Notes: generated by a model from the letters alone, not told the origin. A stretch of 40,173 bases of DNA from Lachnospiraceae bacterium (GCA_015057875.1 SVDG01000002.1:1-40173), one strand, 5' to 3'; counted from the first letter of the stretch, positions 9,231-18,502 are shown. Numbers and translations are program-made.

Positions 9231-10097
9231 TTGAACCTGAGCAGATCAAAAAAAATAATAATCCTTGTGCTTGTTATACTAAACATCGTTCTTCTTGCCC
9301 TGCGTGTAATGGATAAACCGGACTATACTCTCTCATCTGACAGAGAAAAAGCAGTATATGAAGTATTGGGTAAAAACAACATAGCCCTCTACACAGAGCT
9401 TTTAACAGGCTACGAACCTATGCAGCAGATACTTGTAAGCTCAACTGAGGCAAATGTAGAAAAAATACTGCCCGCCTTTTTCGACAGTACAGAAAATATG
9501 GAGATGACCATTGAATTCTCCAAAACCATATACAGCGATAAATACCGGATCCTTACTTTAGGCGAAAATACTCTGCTTTTTGAAGATTACACACCTACAG
9601 AAGAAATAGCTAACTACAGCTATAGTCAGGCAAGTAATACCGCCTCCAACTTCCGTGAGGTAATTATGGCCGCACTTAATTTCTCCAAAAATGTTGAGCT
9701 TGAAAAAAATCATTTCAAAAATGGGGAATATACTTTCCGTTACGTTGAAAGCTATAATAAGAGCAAACTTTTCTGCAACTACATTGATATAACAGTTAAA
9801 AACGGAAAAATACTCCGTGCAGAGGCCTCCCGTTACGGCGTGGACGGTTTTACAGGAAACAAACAGAACATAGCCGCACCCGATGAAATAATGCTTACAT
9901 TCCTTTATGAGCTTAAAAAGAATGACTTGTCCTACGGAATAATAATAACTGATATGGAAATAGGCTATGATTTCCAATCATCAGACGATATAGCAAGTGG
10001 CGATTCCCTGAGCCTTGTGCCCTTCTACCGCATATATATACAGGGTACAGATAAACCATTCACCATAAATGCCTATACAAATGAGTTTATAAACTAA
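9231..10097 (+). CDS. YycI-like regulatory protein (TTG start preferred over the upstream in-frame GTG)
   Basis: SRSKKIIILVLVILNIVLLALRV N-terminus is YycI-like; GAGGGGG RBS ~10 nt upstream of TTG at 9231. Confidence 0.65.
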   Translation: MNLSRSKKIIILVLVILNIVLLALRVMDKPDYTLSSDREKAVYEVLGKNNIALYTELLTGYEPMQQILVSSTEANVEKILPAFFDSTENMEMTIEFSKTIYSDKYRILTLGENTLLFEDYTPTEEIANYSYSQASNTASNFREVIMAALNFSKNVELEKNHFKNGEYTFRYVESYNKSKLFCNYIDITVKNGKILRAEASRYGVDGFTGNKQNIAAPDEIMLTFLYELKKNDLSYGIIITDMEIGYDFQSSDDIASGDSLSLVPFYRIYIQGTDKPFTINAYTNEFIN

Positions 10098-10128
10098 TAA
10101 AAACCACGCAAAAGCGTGGTTTTTATTT
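10098..10128. terminator. Bidirectional intrinsic terminator
   Basis: AAAAACCACGC-AAAA-GCGTGGTTTTT between convergent genes. Confidence 0.85.
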
Positions 10129-10139
10129 ATCTTCTTTAT

Positions 10140-11192
10140 TTATCTTTTTCCTATCTCAATAACCTCTGTTACGGGTTCAACTATCGTTACCTCAGAAATA
10201 GTCTTCTGTTCCTCCTCAAAGCCATTTATCCTTATGATCTCAACAGTAACTTCTTTCTGTCCGTCCCTGCCTTGCTGGATAACTCTTTTATAGGAGCTGT
10301 CCTTTGATGAGTTTGTTTTATATTCAACTGTTTTATCCTGCTTTGCAGTATATGTAGTCTGTTCAACTGTTTTAACCGATAAAAAAGGTACCGAAACAAC
10401 AAGGTTAAGCTTGTCCCCTACTTTTATGGGTGTGTTTATAGTAAGCCCCGGATTAGCCTCAAGTAATTCTTCAACAGTTATACCGTTTACCGTTGCTATA
10501 AGATAGAAGCTGTCCCCTGATTTTACCGAATAACTCTTCTGTGTAGGCACGCCTTTTGTAAGTTTTGCAAGGGCTGTATCTCTGTCGATTATTGTCCCTT
10601 CAGGAACGTATGCCGCCTCTGTTTTTACATCATCAACAAAGCTTGCGGAAATTATCTTACTTCCCTCCGGCACATACTGAGCCTTTATCTCCTCAAGCAA
10701 TGCGTTCAAAGAATCGATATTATCCATTGCCAGCACCTGGGTACCGTTTACATATATAACTCCTCCAAGCACGTTATAGGTAACCATATTTCTTACAACG
10801 CTTATGGCATACTCAGATGATACCGCCTTGTCCTTATCTATCCTCGTTTTAACTGCCTCAACCTCATCCTGTATCTGCACCTGTGTGCCATATTCCGAGG
10901 CAAGCTGAGCCTCTACGGTTTTAACTATATATTCCGTGTCAACTTTTTTATCCGCTACGCTGGCAACGCTTTGCCCATTGACAATTATATCAACACCGTT
11001 TTTTCTGGTGAAAACAAAAACCAGAACAAGAATGATAATAACAACTACAGCGGCAAATCCCGCCTTCATCAGCATCTGTTCTCTTGCTTTCTTTCTCTTC
11101 CGGCGTTTACGTCTTTCGACATCCGTATTCGGAGCTTTTACGCTCTCCGTTTTTTTCCTTGAAGAAGATGCTTTTCGTCTTCTTTCTGCCAT
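10140..11192 (-). CDS. LysM and G5 domain membrane-anchored protein
   Basis: Basic N-terminus, TM (FAAVVVIIILVLVFVF), LysM (YSVKSGDSFYLIATVNGITVEELLEANPGL...IKVGDKLNL), C-terminal G5-like repeat. Confidence 0.85.
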   Translation of the reverse strand: MAERRRKASSSRKKTESVKAPNTDVERRKRRKRKKAREQMLMKAGFAAVVVIIILVLVFVFTRKNGVDIIVNGQSVASVADKKVDTEYIVKTVEAQLASEYGTQVQIQDEVEAVKTRIDKDKAVSSEYAISVVRNMVTYNVLGGVIYVNGTQVLAMDNIDSLNALLEEIKAQYVPEGSKIISASFVDDVKTEAAYVPEGTIIDRDTALAKLTKGVPTQKSYSVKSGDSFYLIATVNGITVEELLEANPGLTINTPIKVGDKLNLVVSVPFLSVKTVEQTTYTAKQDKTVEYKTNSSKDSSYKRVIQQGRDGQKEVTVEIIRINGFEEEQKTISEVTIVEPVTEVIEIGKR

Positions 11193-11226
11193 AAGTTCAT
11201 CACTTCCTTACATAGCTTTTCGTAAA

Positions 11227-11901
11227 TCATCTTTCCTCTATGAAATTAAGTATAGACTCGCTCTGATATTTAACATGCTCTTTGGCAACCTCTTCACCCA
11301 TGTTGGGAAGGTTGTTTTCAATAGCATATATCATATCGCTATGGTGTTTTATTATCGTATCAAGAGTACCTGCGATCTTTATGTATGTTATCCTGTATCT
11401 GTAAACCTGAAGTTTAAGGTTCTTTAAAATCTGTACAAGTCTGTCATTATCTGTAGATTCAAGTATTATGTTATGGAACTGCTCATCGCATCTTGCAGCC
11501 CCCTCAAAGTCTTTTCTGTCAAAGGCTGAAATAAAATCCTCATTAAGGTCTTTTAAAACCTGGATATTTTCCGCAGAAACCTTTCCGCAGGCAAGCTTTA
11601 CAGCAAGAGCCTCAAGACAGCTTCTTATCTCAAGCACATTTCTTAAATCACTTACACTAAGGTCAAGCACCTGTGCACCCTTTCTGGGGATAAGCTCAAC
11701 AAGATGCTCTATCTCAAGCATCCTTAAAGCCTCTCTTACGGGTGTACGGCTGACACCAAGTTTATCTGCAAGGTGATTTTCCATAAGCCTTTCACCGGGC
11801 TTTAAAGATCCGTTTAATATTGCATCCCTTAAATTGTTGAAAACAACATCCCTTAAAGGAAGATACTCATTTGTTGTTATATTGAATTTATATTCTGCCA
11901 T
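11227..11901 (-). CDS. GntR family transcriptional regulator, FadR/FCD subfamily
   Basis: LRDAILNGSLKPGERLMENHLADKLGVSRTPVREALRMLE wHTH plus helical FCD domain (EIRSCLEALAVKLA...DEQFHNIILESTDN). Confidence 0.93.
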   Translation of the reverse strand: MAEYKFNITTNEYLPLRDVVFNNLRDAILNGSLKPGERLMENHLADKLGVSRTPVREALRMLEIEHLVELIPRKGAQVLDLSVSDLRNVLEIRSCLEALAVKLACGKVSAENIQVLKDLNEDFISAFDRKDFEGAARCDEQFHNIILESTDNDRLVQILKNLKLQVYRYRITYIKIAGTLDTIIKHHSDMIYAIENNLPNMGEEVAKEHVKYQSESILNFIEER

Positions 11902-11914
11902 ATCCGCTTCCTCC

Positions 11915-12781
11915 TTATTTATCTTCTGTTTTAACTACATATACACTTTTAAGCTTAAGCTCTGCTCTTATTTTATCCGCCGCATCACAAGCTGTCTGCC
12001 TGTCAGCAAATATTCCAAAAACAGTAGGTCCGCTTCCACTCATAACTGAGCCTAAAGCCCCGTTTTCAATAAGCTTATTTTTAATATTATCTATGCGGGG
12101 ATGCATTTTTATCGTGACCGTTTCAAGTACGTTTGAAAGGCCTGATGCTATATCCCCAACATCTTTGTTTTTAATGGAACAAAGCATTTTTTCCGTATCA
12201 GGATGAAAAGGCAGTTCGTAGCAATTAAGATTTTTATAAACAGTCGCCGTAGAAACACTTACAGGCAGCTTTACAAGGACCATATTAAGCTCAGGACAAG
12301 GCTCAAGTCTTGTAAGTATATTTCCTGTTCCCTCCGCAAGAGCTGTCCCCTCCATTATGCAGAAAGGCACATCACTGCCAAGCTTTGACCCTATTTCCAT
12401 AAGGCTTTGCTCATCAAGTCCAAGCTCAAATATATCATTCATACCTTTGATCACTGCCGCACAGTCAGCACTTCCTCCCGCAAGCCCTGCCGCAACAGGT
12501 ATACGTTTTCTAATGCTTATGGATACACCCTGTTTTATACCAAAGGTTTCTATCATAAGTGCTGCCGCTTTATAGGCAATATTTCTCTCGTCACAGGGAA
12601 GCCATTTAACATCGCATTTAAGCCATATCCCAGGCTTATGCACTTTTTTAATAAGTACTGTATCACAAAGGGATATGGTCTGCATTATCATTTTAACAAA
12701 ATGATAGCCGTCCTCTCTTTTTCCCGTAACGTCAAGTGTAAGGTTTATTTTGGCTCTCGCCTTTAACAAAATACTCGTCAA
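11915..12781 (-). CDS. ispE: 4-diphosphocytidyl-2-C-methyl-D-erythritol kinase (TTG start)
   Basis: LKARAKINLTLDVTGKREDGYH, IPVAAGLAGGSADCAAV, GSDVPFC, GSVMSGSGPTVFGIF; GGGAGTGG upstream of TTG. Confidence 0.94.
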   Translation of the reverse strand: MTSILLKARAKINLTLDVTGKREDGYHFVKMIMQTISLCDTVLIKKVHKPGIWLKCDVKWLPCDERNIAYKAAALMIETFGIKQGVSISIRKRIPVAAGLAGGSADCAAVIKGMNDIFELGLDEQSLMEIGSKLGSDVPFCIMEGTALAEGTGNILTRLEPCPELNMVLVKLPVSVSTATVYKNLNCYELPFHPDTEKMLCSIKNKDVGDIASGLSNVLETVTIKMHPRIDNIKNKLIENGALGSVMSGSGPTVFGIFADRQTACDAADKIRAELKLKSVYVVKTEDK

Positions 12782-12796
12782 AGCCACCACTCCCAC

Positions 12797-12812
12797 ATAT
12801 TGTATACAATAT
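12797..12812. promoter_or_regulatory. Perfect 16-bp palindromic operator, candidate GntR(FadR-type) site
   Basis: ATATTGTATACAATAT; core TTGTATACAA fits FadR-subfamily TNGT-N(0-3)-ACNA; directly downstream of the -10. Confidence 0.65.
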
Positions 12813-12841
12813 ATTATATTCAAGGATTGTACTAAAATCAA
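12813..12841 (-). promoter_or_regulatory. Predicted promoter of ispE-gntR
   Basis: TTGATT-N17-TATAAT on the minus strand. Confidence 0.7.
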
Positions 12842-12895
12842 TACTTTATGTGTTTTCTTACAGCCATTTTAAAAGATTGCTTTTAAAATAAAACC

Positions 12896-12920
12896 AAAAA
12901 AGCCCATAAAGGGCTTTTTT
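12896..12920. terminator. Intrinsic terminator
   Basis: AAAAAAGCCC-ATAAA-GGGCTTTTTT downstream of the isochorismatase-like gene on -. Confidence 0.85.
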
Positions 12921-12928
12921 CAAAAAAA

Positions 12929-13471
12929 TTATTTAACTAATTTGGATACAGTTTTAAAAGCATCGCCGCCGGCTTTTCCAACAAGCTCAAAAAGCACAGT
13001 TTCACAGCATGAAACAGAAATGCCCTCGCAGATGGCACGTCTTAAACCGCTGTCTTTATCAGCCTGCTTACGTGATCCACAGCAATCATCCACCATCATA
13101 GCCTCATATCCTGCATACTTTAAGCCAATGGCCGTCTGTAAAGCACAGATGTGAGTTTCTGCTCCGAACACAAGCACGTTTTTTCTCCCGAATGAATCAA
13201 CAGCTTTTTTGATCTCATCATTTGCGTAGCCGTTAAATTCTGTTTTATCAAGTGGTATATATTCACCAAGAGCACTGTGTACGGGTTCAACCGTTCCGCC
13301 AAGGCCTTTTGTATACTGCTGTGTAACAAGTATGGGAACACCGCAGGCTTTAAGTCCTTTTATAAGTATCTCAGTCTTGTTAAGTACAGCTTCTTTATCA
13401 TTTATAGCCGGCATAAGCTTCTCCTGATAATCAACACAGATAGCCAGCGTATTTTCCGGTGTAAGTCTCAT
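12929..13471 (-). CDS. Isochorismatase family cysteine hydrolase
   Basis: ALCVDYQEKLMPAI-like start, KTEFNGYANDEIKKAV, VLVFGAETHICALQTA. Confidence 0.88.
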   Translation of the reverse strand: MRLTPENTLAICVDYQEKLMPAINDKEAVLNKTEILIKGLKACGVPILVTQQYTKGLGGTVEPVHSALGEYIPLDKTEFNGYANDEIKKAVDSFGRKNVLVFGAETHICALQTAIGLKYAGYEAMMVDDCCGSRKQADKDSGLRRAICEGISVSCCETVLFELVGKAGGDAFKTVSKLVK

Positions 13472-13472
13472 T

Positions 13473-13910
13473 TTATTTCTCCTCTCTCATTCCTATTGTA
13501 AAAAGCCCGGGCGGAAGCAAAAATACAAGAATAACGCCCATAGCTATAACACCTGCTGTTTTAAAAGTTTCAACACCTTTCATATAAGAAAACATAAGGT
13601 CTGAATTTATTATGCCGTACATAGTAAAATACATCCCTGCCCCCGGCACATGAGGCAGTATGCCCATTATAACATACATTGTAGACGGAGATTTGCGTCT
13701 GTAAGAGCATATCCTCGCAAAAGCCATGGCAACCACTGTAGCAATAAAAACAGATACCACAGGGCTTAAAAACGAACTTAAAGCAACATAAACCGCAAAG
13801 CTTACAAGTCCACACATTCCACAGCAGATAAGCTCCTTTCTGGGTGCGTTAAGAACGACCGCAAAGCCCATAATGGCAAAGAAAGCCATAATGATCCTTA
13901 AAACCGTCAC
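13473..13910 (-). CDS. Threonine/serine exporter ThrE C-terminal-like (DUF3815-type) membrane protein
   Basis: 145 aa, 4 TM, ILPHVPGAGMYFTMYGI; adjacent to the ThrE N-terminal-like ORF. Confidence 0.82.
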   Translation of the reverse strand: MTVLRIIMAFFAIMGFAVVLNAPRKELICCGMCGLVSFAVYVALSSFLSPVVSVFIATVVAMAFARICSYRRKSPSTMYVIMGILPHVPGAGMYFTMYGIINSDLMFSYMKGVETFKTAGVIAMGVILVFLLPPGLFTIGMREEK

Positions 13911-14692
13911 AGCAGGCCACCCCCAAACATATTAAGCGCTATACCCGCGCCTCCCGCAATGGCTACTGCCGTAAGCACTGCCTCCATCATACGGGATACA
14001 CCCGATACATAGTCGCCCTCCATTATATCCCTTATGGCTGTTGTTATGGCAACACCGGGAACAAGTGGCATTGCTGCACCTATGATTATACCGTCAACAT
14101 ATGTACCTATGCCAAAACGTACAGCGGCAACCGCAAGCACAGAAATTATTGCTCCGCCTATAAAGCCCTCAAAAAGCACCTCTGAACGGCTCCTGCTGTA
14201 AAAATAAATAAATATTCCAAGTAACATTCCTATCACAGCCGCACATATACCGTCAGTGATACTGCTTCCGAGCATGATAGCAAATCCGCCGCTTACAAGT
14301 CCGTCACTAAGCACCACCAGATAAGGCTTGAACGATTTTATATTTTTTATTTCCTCAAGTCTTTCAACTGCCTCTTTAAGGTTTACCTTTCCGCTTGTAA
14401 AATCCCTTGAAAGGGCATTTGCCGCAATAAGCTTTTCAAGGTTTGTACCTCTGTTTTTTATCCTTCTTACCATCGTAAAAGGATCTCCCTGATAGTTTTT
14501 TATACAGATAAAAATACCGGTTGTTGTAACAAACGTTTCAGGCTCACGCGGTGCACCTACTGATAACAGCCTTTCCAGCGTATCCTCAACTCTATGGGTT
14601 TCTGCCCCTGATGAGAGCATTATCTCCCCGATATCTGCCGAAAACTTTAAAAGATCCGAATCCTTCATACTAACTCCTATTGATACTGTCAT
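13907..14692 (-). CDS. Threonine/serine exporter ThrE N-terminal-like (DUF1212-type) membrane protein
   Basis: GEIMLSSGAETHRVEDTLERL, AAMPLVPGVAITTAIRDIMEGDYVSG. Confidence 0.87.
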   Translation of the reverse strand: MTVSIGVSMKDSDLLKFSADIGEIMLSSGAETHRVEDTLERLLSVGAPREPETFVTTTGIFICIKNYQGDPFTMVRRIKNRGTNLEKLIAANALSRDFTSGKVNLKEAVERLEEIKNIKSFKPYLVVLSDGLVSGGFAIMLGSSITDGICAAVIGMLLGIFIYFYSRSRSEVLFEGFIGGAIISVLAVAAVRFGIGTYVDGIIIGAAMPLVPGVAITTAIRDIMEGDYVSGVSRMMEAVLTAVAIAGGAGIALNMFGGGLL

Positions 14693-15480
14693 TTATTCAA
14701 AAACCTGTTTTTAATATACATACAATGCTCTTTTATATCAGCATAGTCAAGCCCACAGGTTGGTTTATATTCTAAAATTATATCATTAAAAGGTGTGTAT
14801 TTTTTATAAACTTTTTCAAATGCGGAAAAATCAAAGCTGCCCTCAAAAATACTGTTGTGGGTATCATATCTTCCTTTATTGTTATGGATATGATATGCCT
14901 TGACCCTTTCGCCATACTGGGCCACAAAAGCTTCAACATCAAGTCCTGTTATATTGGCATGGCCTGTATCGATTATAACATCCGCATCAAGTTTTTTAAA
15001 CATACCAAAAAACTTTTCATTATCTATAAGCGCCTCTCCTCCGGGAGGTATCGGAAGGTTTTCAACAAGCAGGCTTACCCCTGCCTGTTTTGCCATTTCG
15101 GCTATCCTATACGTGTTTTCAAGGCATACTTCAAATGCAAATGGTATGTCCTCCCTTTTATAAGGCTTATAGCTTGTGTGATACACGATATGCCTTGCAC
15201 CATACTTTACGGCAAGTTCAAAAGCCTTTTCATAGGCCTCAATAAACATATTGTAGTCCCTGCTTCCTTTTAAAGAAAACGGTTCTGCGTTTATAAGCGG
15301 CCCGTGGAAAGATATCGGATAATCCGCATATTTTATAACACTTTCAAAACGCCTGATATAATCAGTATCATTTTTAAATGTATATTCTCCGCCAAAAACA
15401 TCTCCACTATCCTTTAAAAATCTGTCAAGCTCTTCAATTTTTTCATATCCGCAGTAGAGCGAACTTATAAGTAATGCCAT
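14689..15480 (-). CDS. Sugar phosphate isomerase/epimerase (AP endonuclease 2 / xylose isomerase-like TIM barrel)
   Basis: YPISFHGPLINAEP, LLVENLPIPPGGE, VIIDTGHANITG, YHIHNNKGRYDTH. Confidence 0.83.
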   Translation of the reverse strand: MALLISSLYCGYEKIEELDRFLKDSGDVFGGEYTFKNDTDYIRRFESVIKYADYPISFHGPLINAEPFSLKGSRDYNMFIEAYEKAFELAVKYGARHIVYHTSYKPYKREDIPFAFEVCLENTYRIAEMAKQAGVSLLVENLPIPPGGEALIDNEKFFGMFKKLDADVIIDTGHANITGLDVEAFVAQYGERVKAYHIHNNKGRYDTHNSIFEGSFDFSAFEKVYKKYTPFNDIILEYKPTCGLDYADIKEHCMYIKNRFLNK

Positions 15481-15505
15481 TTAAAACACCACCTGTTATC
15501 AAAAA

Positions 15506-16741
15506 TCAAACGACCTGGAAAATGTAGAATTTTAAATAGTCCGTTTCAGGAACATTCCAGAGTACAGGGTGGTCACAGCCCTGCTGGCGTGCCTCTATCT
15601 GCCTTAAACTAACACCTGCATCAGCCGCCGCAGAATCAAGCATCTGCCTGAAAAGCTCATCCTTCATAAAATGAGAACATGAGCATGTCGCAAGATAACC
15701 GCCTCTGGGAAGAAGTTTCATCGCCTTAAGGTTTATTTCCTTATATCCTCTTATGGCGTTTTTAACAGTTGCACGACTTTTTGTAAAAGCAGGAGGGTCA
15801 AGTATTATAAAATCGAAATCACTTTTTCCCTTTTCCGCCATCTCAGTAAGCATATCAAACACATTGGCACACTTATACTCAACTATGTTATCAAGCCCAT
15901 TCATAGCCGCGTTTTTTGACGCCATCTCAATGGCATCGGCAGAAATATCCACAGAGCATACATATTCTGCACCACCCATTGCCGCATTAAGTCCGAATGA
16001 ACCTGTATGGGTAAAGCAATCAAGCACTCTCTTGCCTTTTGCTATTTTGCTAACAGCCTTTCTGTTATATTTCTGATCAAGGAAAAATCCTGTTTTCTGG
16101 CCGTTCATATAATCTACGTTATATTTTATCCCATTTTCCGTTATTATAACATTTCCGTCAAGATCATCTCTTAAACCATCACCTTTAAAAAAGCCCTTGT
16201 ACTCTTCAAGTCCTTCAAGCTTGCGGATAGCAACATCATTACGTTCATAAATGGCATCTGTTTCAAAGCCCTTTTCCCTGAGGATTATAACAAGCTTACT
16301 AAAAAGCATATCCTTAATTTTATCCGTGCCTAAGCATAATGACTGTGTAACAAGTACATTTTCAAACTTATCTACCGTTATGCCCGGAAGCATATCAGCC
16401 TCGCCGAAAATAAGTCGGCAGGATGAAAAATCATCTCCCATAACCGAAAGCCTGTAATCCACGGCATAACGCAGTCTTCTTTCAAAAAAAGCATCGTCAA
16501 ATCTGTCATTGGCATTTCTTGAAATTATTCGTATCCTTATTTTTGAATTATCATTTATAAAGCCCGAACCAAGATAACGGTTCTTTGTTGAAAAAACATC
16601 AACTATATCTCCGTTTTCATAGCTGTCATCTATGCTCAATATCTCATCAAAATAAACCCATGGATGCCCGCTCCTTAAGCTTTTTTCAGCTTTTGCAGTT
16701 ATAACAGCAACAGGGTAGTTTCTCTTATGTGCCATATCCAT
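15506..16741 (-). CDS. Class I SAM-dependent rRNA methyltransferase, RlmI-like
   Basis: PUA-like N-terminus (GHPWVYFDEI), GQKTGFFLDQKYNR, VLDCFTHTGSFGLNAA, FIILDPPAFTKS, ATCSCSHFM. Confidence 0.92.
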   Translation of the reverse strand: MDMAHKRNYPVAVITAKAEKSLRSGHPWVYFDEILSIDDSYENGDIVDVFSTKNRYLGSGFINDNSKIRIRIISRNANDRFDDAFFERRLRYAVDYRLSVMGDDFSSCRLIFGEADMLPGITVDKFENVLVTQSLCLGTDKIKDMLFSKLVIILREKGFETDAIYERNDVAIRKLEGLEEYKGFFKGDGLRDDLDGNVIITENGIKYNVDYMNGQKTGFFLDQKYNRKAVSKIAKGKRVLDCFTHTGSFGLNAAMGGAEYVCSVDISADAIEMASKNAAMNGLDNIVEYKCANVFDMLTEMAEKGKSDFDFIILDPPAFTKSRATVKNAIRGYKEINLKAMKLLPRGGYLATCSCSHFMKDELFRQMLDSAAADAGVSLRQIEARQQGCDHPVLWNVPETDYLKFYIFQVV

Positions 16742-16835
16742 TACCTCACAATAAAAAATTCACCAAAAGTATACCACAAAGGGTATATATACTGCAAACA
16801 GGATATAATCCATATCAAATAAATAGAAATTATTA

Positions 16836-16864
16836 TTGCACTAATCATATCCCCGTATTATAAT
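16836..16864 (+). promoter_or_regulatory. Predicted promoter of rrf2-tcdA
   Basis: TTGCAC-N17-TATAAT. Confidence 0.65.
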
Positions 16865-16888
16865 AGGATTAAGACTGGAGGTGTGTAT

Positions 16889-17308
16889 ATGAAAATATCA
16901 ACTAAAGGCCGTTACGGATTAAGGGTCATGCTTGACCTTGCTGTTTACGGAGAGGAAAAATTTGTATCACTTACTGATGTAGCACAAAGACAGGATGTAT
17001 CCCTTAAATATCTTGAAAGCATTATTTCCTCACTTAAAAGTACCGGTCTTGTACAAAGTACACGAGGAAAAAGCGGAGGATACAAACTTACAAAATCTCC
17101 CGCTGAATATACTGTAGGTGAAATACTCAAATCCGCAGAAGGTGATCTTGCACCCGTAAGCTGCCTTACAAGCGGAGAACCCTGCCCTCATGCAGATGAG
17201 TGTCTTTCTCTGCCTATATGGGAAGGACTTGACAAAGTAATAGATAATTATCTGGAAAATATAACTCTTGAACAGGTGATAAATAAGAAGGTTGCTGTAA
17301 ATGGATGA
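16889..17308 (+). CDS. Rrf2 family transcriptional regulator with conserved Cys triplet
   Basis: MKISTKGRYGLRVMLDLA, VSLKYLESIISSLKSTGLVQSTRGKSGGYKL, CLTSGEPCPHADEC; GGAGGTG RBS. Confidence 0.94.
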   Translation: MKISTKGRYGLRVMLDLAVYGEEKFVSLTDVAQRQDVSLKYLESIISSLKSTGLVQSTRGKSGGYKLTKSPAEYTVGEILKSAEGDLAPVSCLTSGEPCPHADECLSLPIWEGLDKVIDNYLENITLEQVINKKVAVNG

Positions 17309-18017
17309 AAAATTTAAAAGGACAGAACTGCTTTTAGGATGCGACTCCATGGAAAAGCTTAAAAACTCCCGTGTGGCAGTTTTTGGTTTAGGCGGTGTTG
17401 GCGGCAATGCGGCAGAGGCACTTGTGCGTGCAGGTATAGGCTCTCTTGATATAATAGACTGTGATACCGTAAGCGTATCAAATCTCAACAGGCAGGTGTT
17501 TGCAACAGTGTCATCTGTTGGTATGCCCAAAACAGAGGCCGCAAAGCACAGGCTCATGGATATAAACCCCGATCTTTCGCTTACTGTACATGATATGTTT
17601 TTTCTGCCGGAAAATGCAGGTGAAATAGATTTTTCGCTTTTCGACTATGTTGTAGATGCAATCGATACCGTTACAGGAAAGCTTGAAATAATAAAACGCT
17701 GTCAGAATGCAGGTGTGCCCGTTATAAGCAGTATGGGCACAGGCAACAAGCTTGATCCTACGCTTTTTGAGGTTACAGATATATATAAAACCAGCGTATG
17801 CCCTCTTGCAAAGGTCATGCGTAAACTTTGCAAAGAAAACTGTATAAAGAAGCTTAAGGTTGTCTATTCAAAAGAGCTTCCCATCAAAATCGAAGAAAAC
17901 GGAACAGACGAAAACCCCATACTCAAAAAAAGGCAGACTCCCGGCAGTATCTCTTTTGTTCCTCCCGTTGCCGGTCTTATCATTGCAGGCGAAGTTATAA
18001 AAGATATTATTAAATAA
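17301..18017 (+). CDS. tcdA: tRNA threonylcarbamoyladenosine dehydratase (ThiF/E1-like)
   Basis: RVAVFGLGGVGGNAAEALVRAGIGSLDIIDCDTVSVSNLNRQ, YVVDAIDTVTGKL, SFVPPVAGLIIAGEVI. Confidence 0.92.
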   Translation: MDEKFKRTELLLGCDSMEKLKNSRVAVFGLGGVGGNAAEALVRAGIGSLDIIDCDTVSVSNLNRQVFATVSSVGMPKTEAAKHRLMDINPDLSLTVHDMFFLPENAGEIDFSLFDYVVDAIDTVTGKLEIIKRCQNAGVPVISSMGTGNKLDPTLFEVTDIYKTSVCPLAKVMRKLCKENCIKKLKVVYSKELPIKIEENGTDENPILKKRQTPGSISFVPPVAGLIIAGEVIKDIIK

Positions 18018-18022
18018 AACAG

Positions 18023-18056
18023 ACCCCGGATCAGAAAAACTGATCAAGGGTCTTTT
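18023..18056 (+). terminator. Intrinsic terminator
   Basis: AGACCCcgGATCAG-AAAAA-CTGATCaaGGGTCTTTTT. Confidence 0.8.
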
Positions 18057-18058
18057 TA

Positions 18059-18484
18059 TTATCCGTTTATGAGAAATAAGCCTGCTATACACACAAGCAT
18101 ACCTACAATCTGTTTAAGAGTTATGGTCTCCTTATATAATAATGCCCCTATAAACACAAGAGCACAGGCAAGGCATATATTGCCCGTCATAGATGCGGCA
18201 CTTACCTTCCAGCCCGCACGGTATATACATATATAACCGAACTCAAGGCCTACACACACTATACCAAGCACTATTGCCGTCCAGTTTATATTTTTTATCT
18301 CTGCTCCAAATCCGCCTCCCCTGTCATAGAGGATAAAGGCACCTATGCTAAATGCCGCCGCTACAAGATAAGTTACAGCAAGGGACAAAAATGCATTTGC
18401 CTGTTCCGGTGTAGACTTTGTGCATATATTATACATACTGTTACATACAACGACCAGCCCTAAAGGCCATATCATATTCCACAT
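18059..18484 (-). CDS. DMT/EamA-type small membrane transporter
   Basis: ~141 aa with 4-5 TM helices; tail CLACALVFIGALLYKETITLKQIVGMLVCIAGLFLI typical of DMT/EamA. Confidence 0.83.
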   Translation of the reverse strand: MWNMIWPLGLVVVCNSMYNICTKSTPEQANAFLSLAVTYLVAAAFSIGAFILYDRGGGFGAEIKNINWTAIVLGIVCVGLEFGYICIYRAGWKVSAASMTGNICLACALVFIGALLYKETITLKQIVGMLVCIAGLFLING

Positions 18485-18502
18485 AAAAACCACTCCTTAA
18501 AA

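Noticed and set aside
9558-9977. 139-aa minus ORF within the yycI-like gene
   Set aside because: Antisense to a better-supported gene with RBS, TM helix and synteny.
10936-11427. 163-aa plus ORF
   Set aside because: Antisense to the LysM/G5 gene and the end of the GntR gene; hydrophobic run is the mirror of the TM coding region.
11227-11901. Direct control of the downstream LysM/G5 gene by the GntR regulator
   Set aside because: No palindrome resembling TTGTATACAA was found in the short gap 11193-11226; only the ispE promoter carries it.
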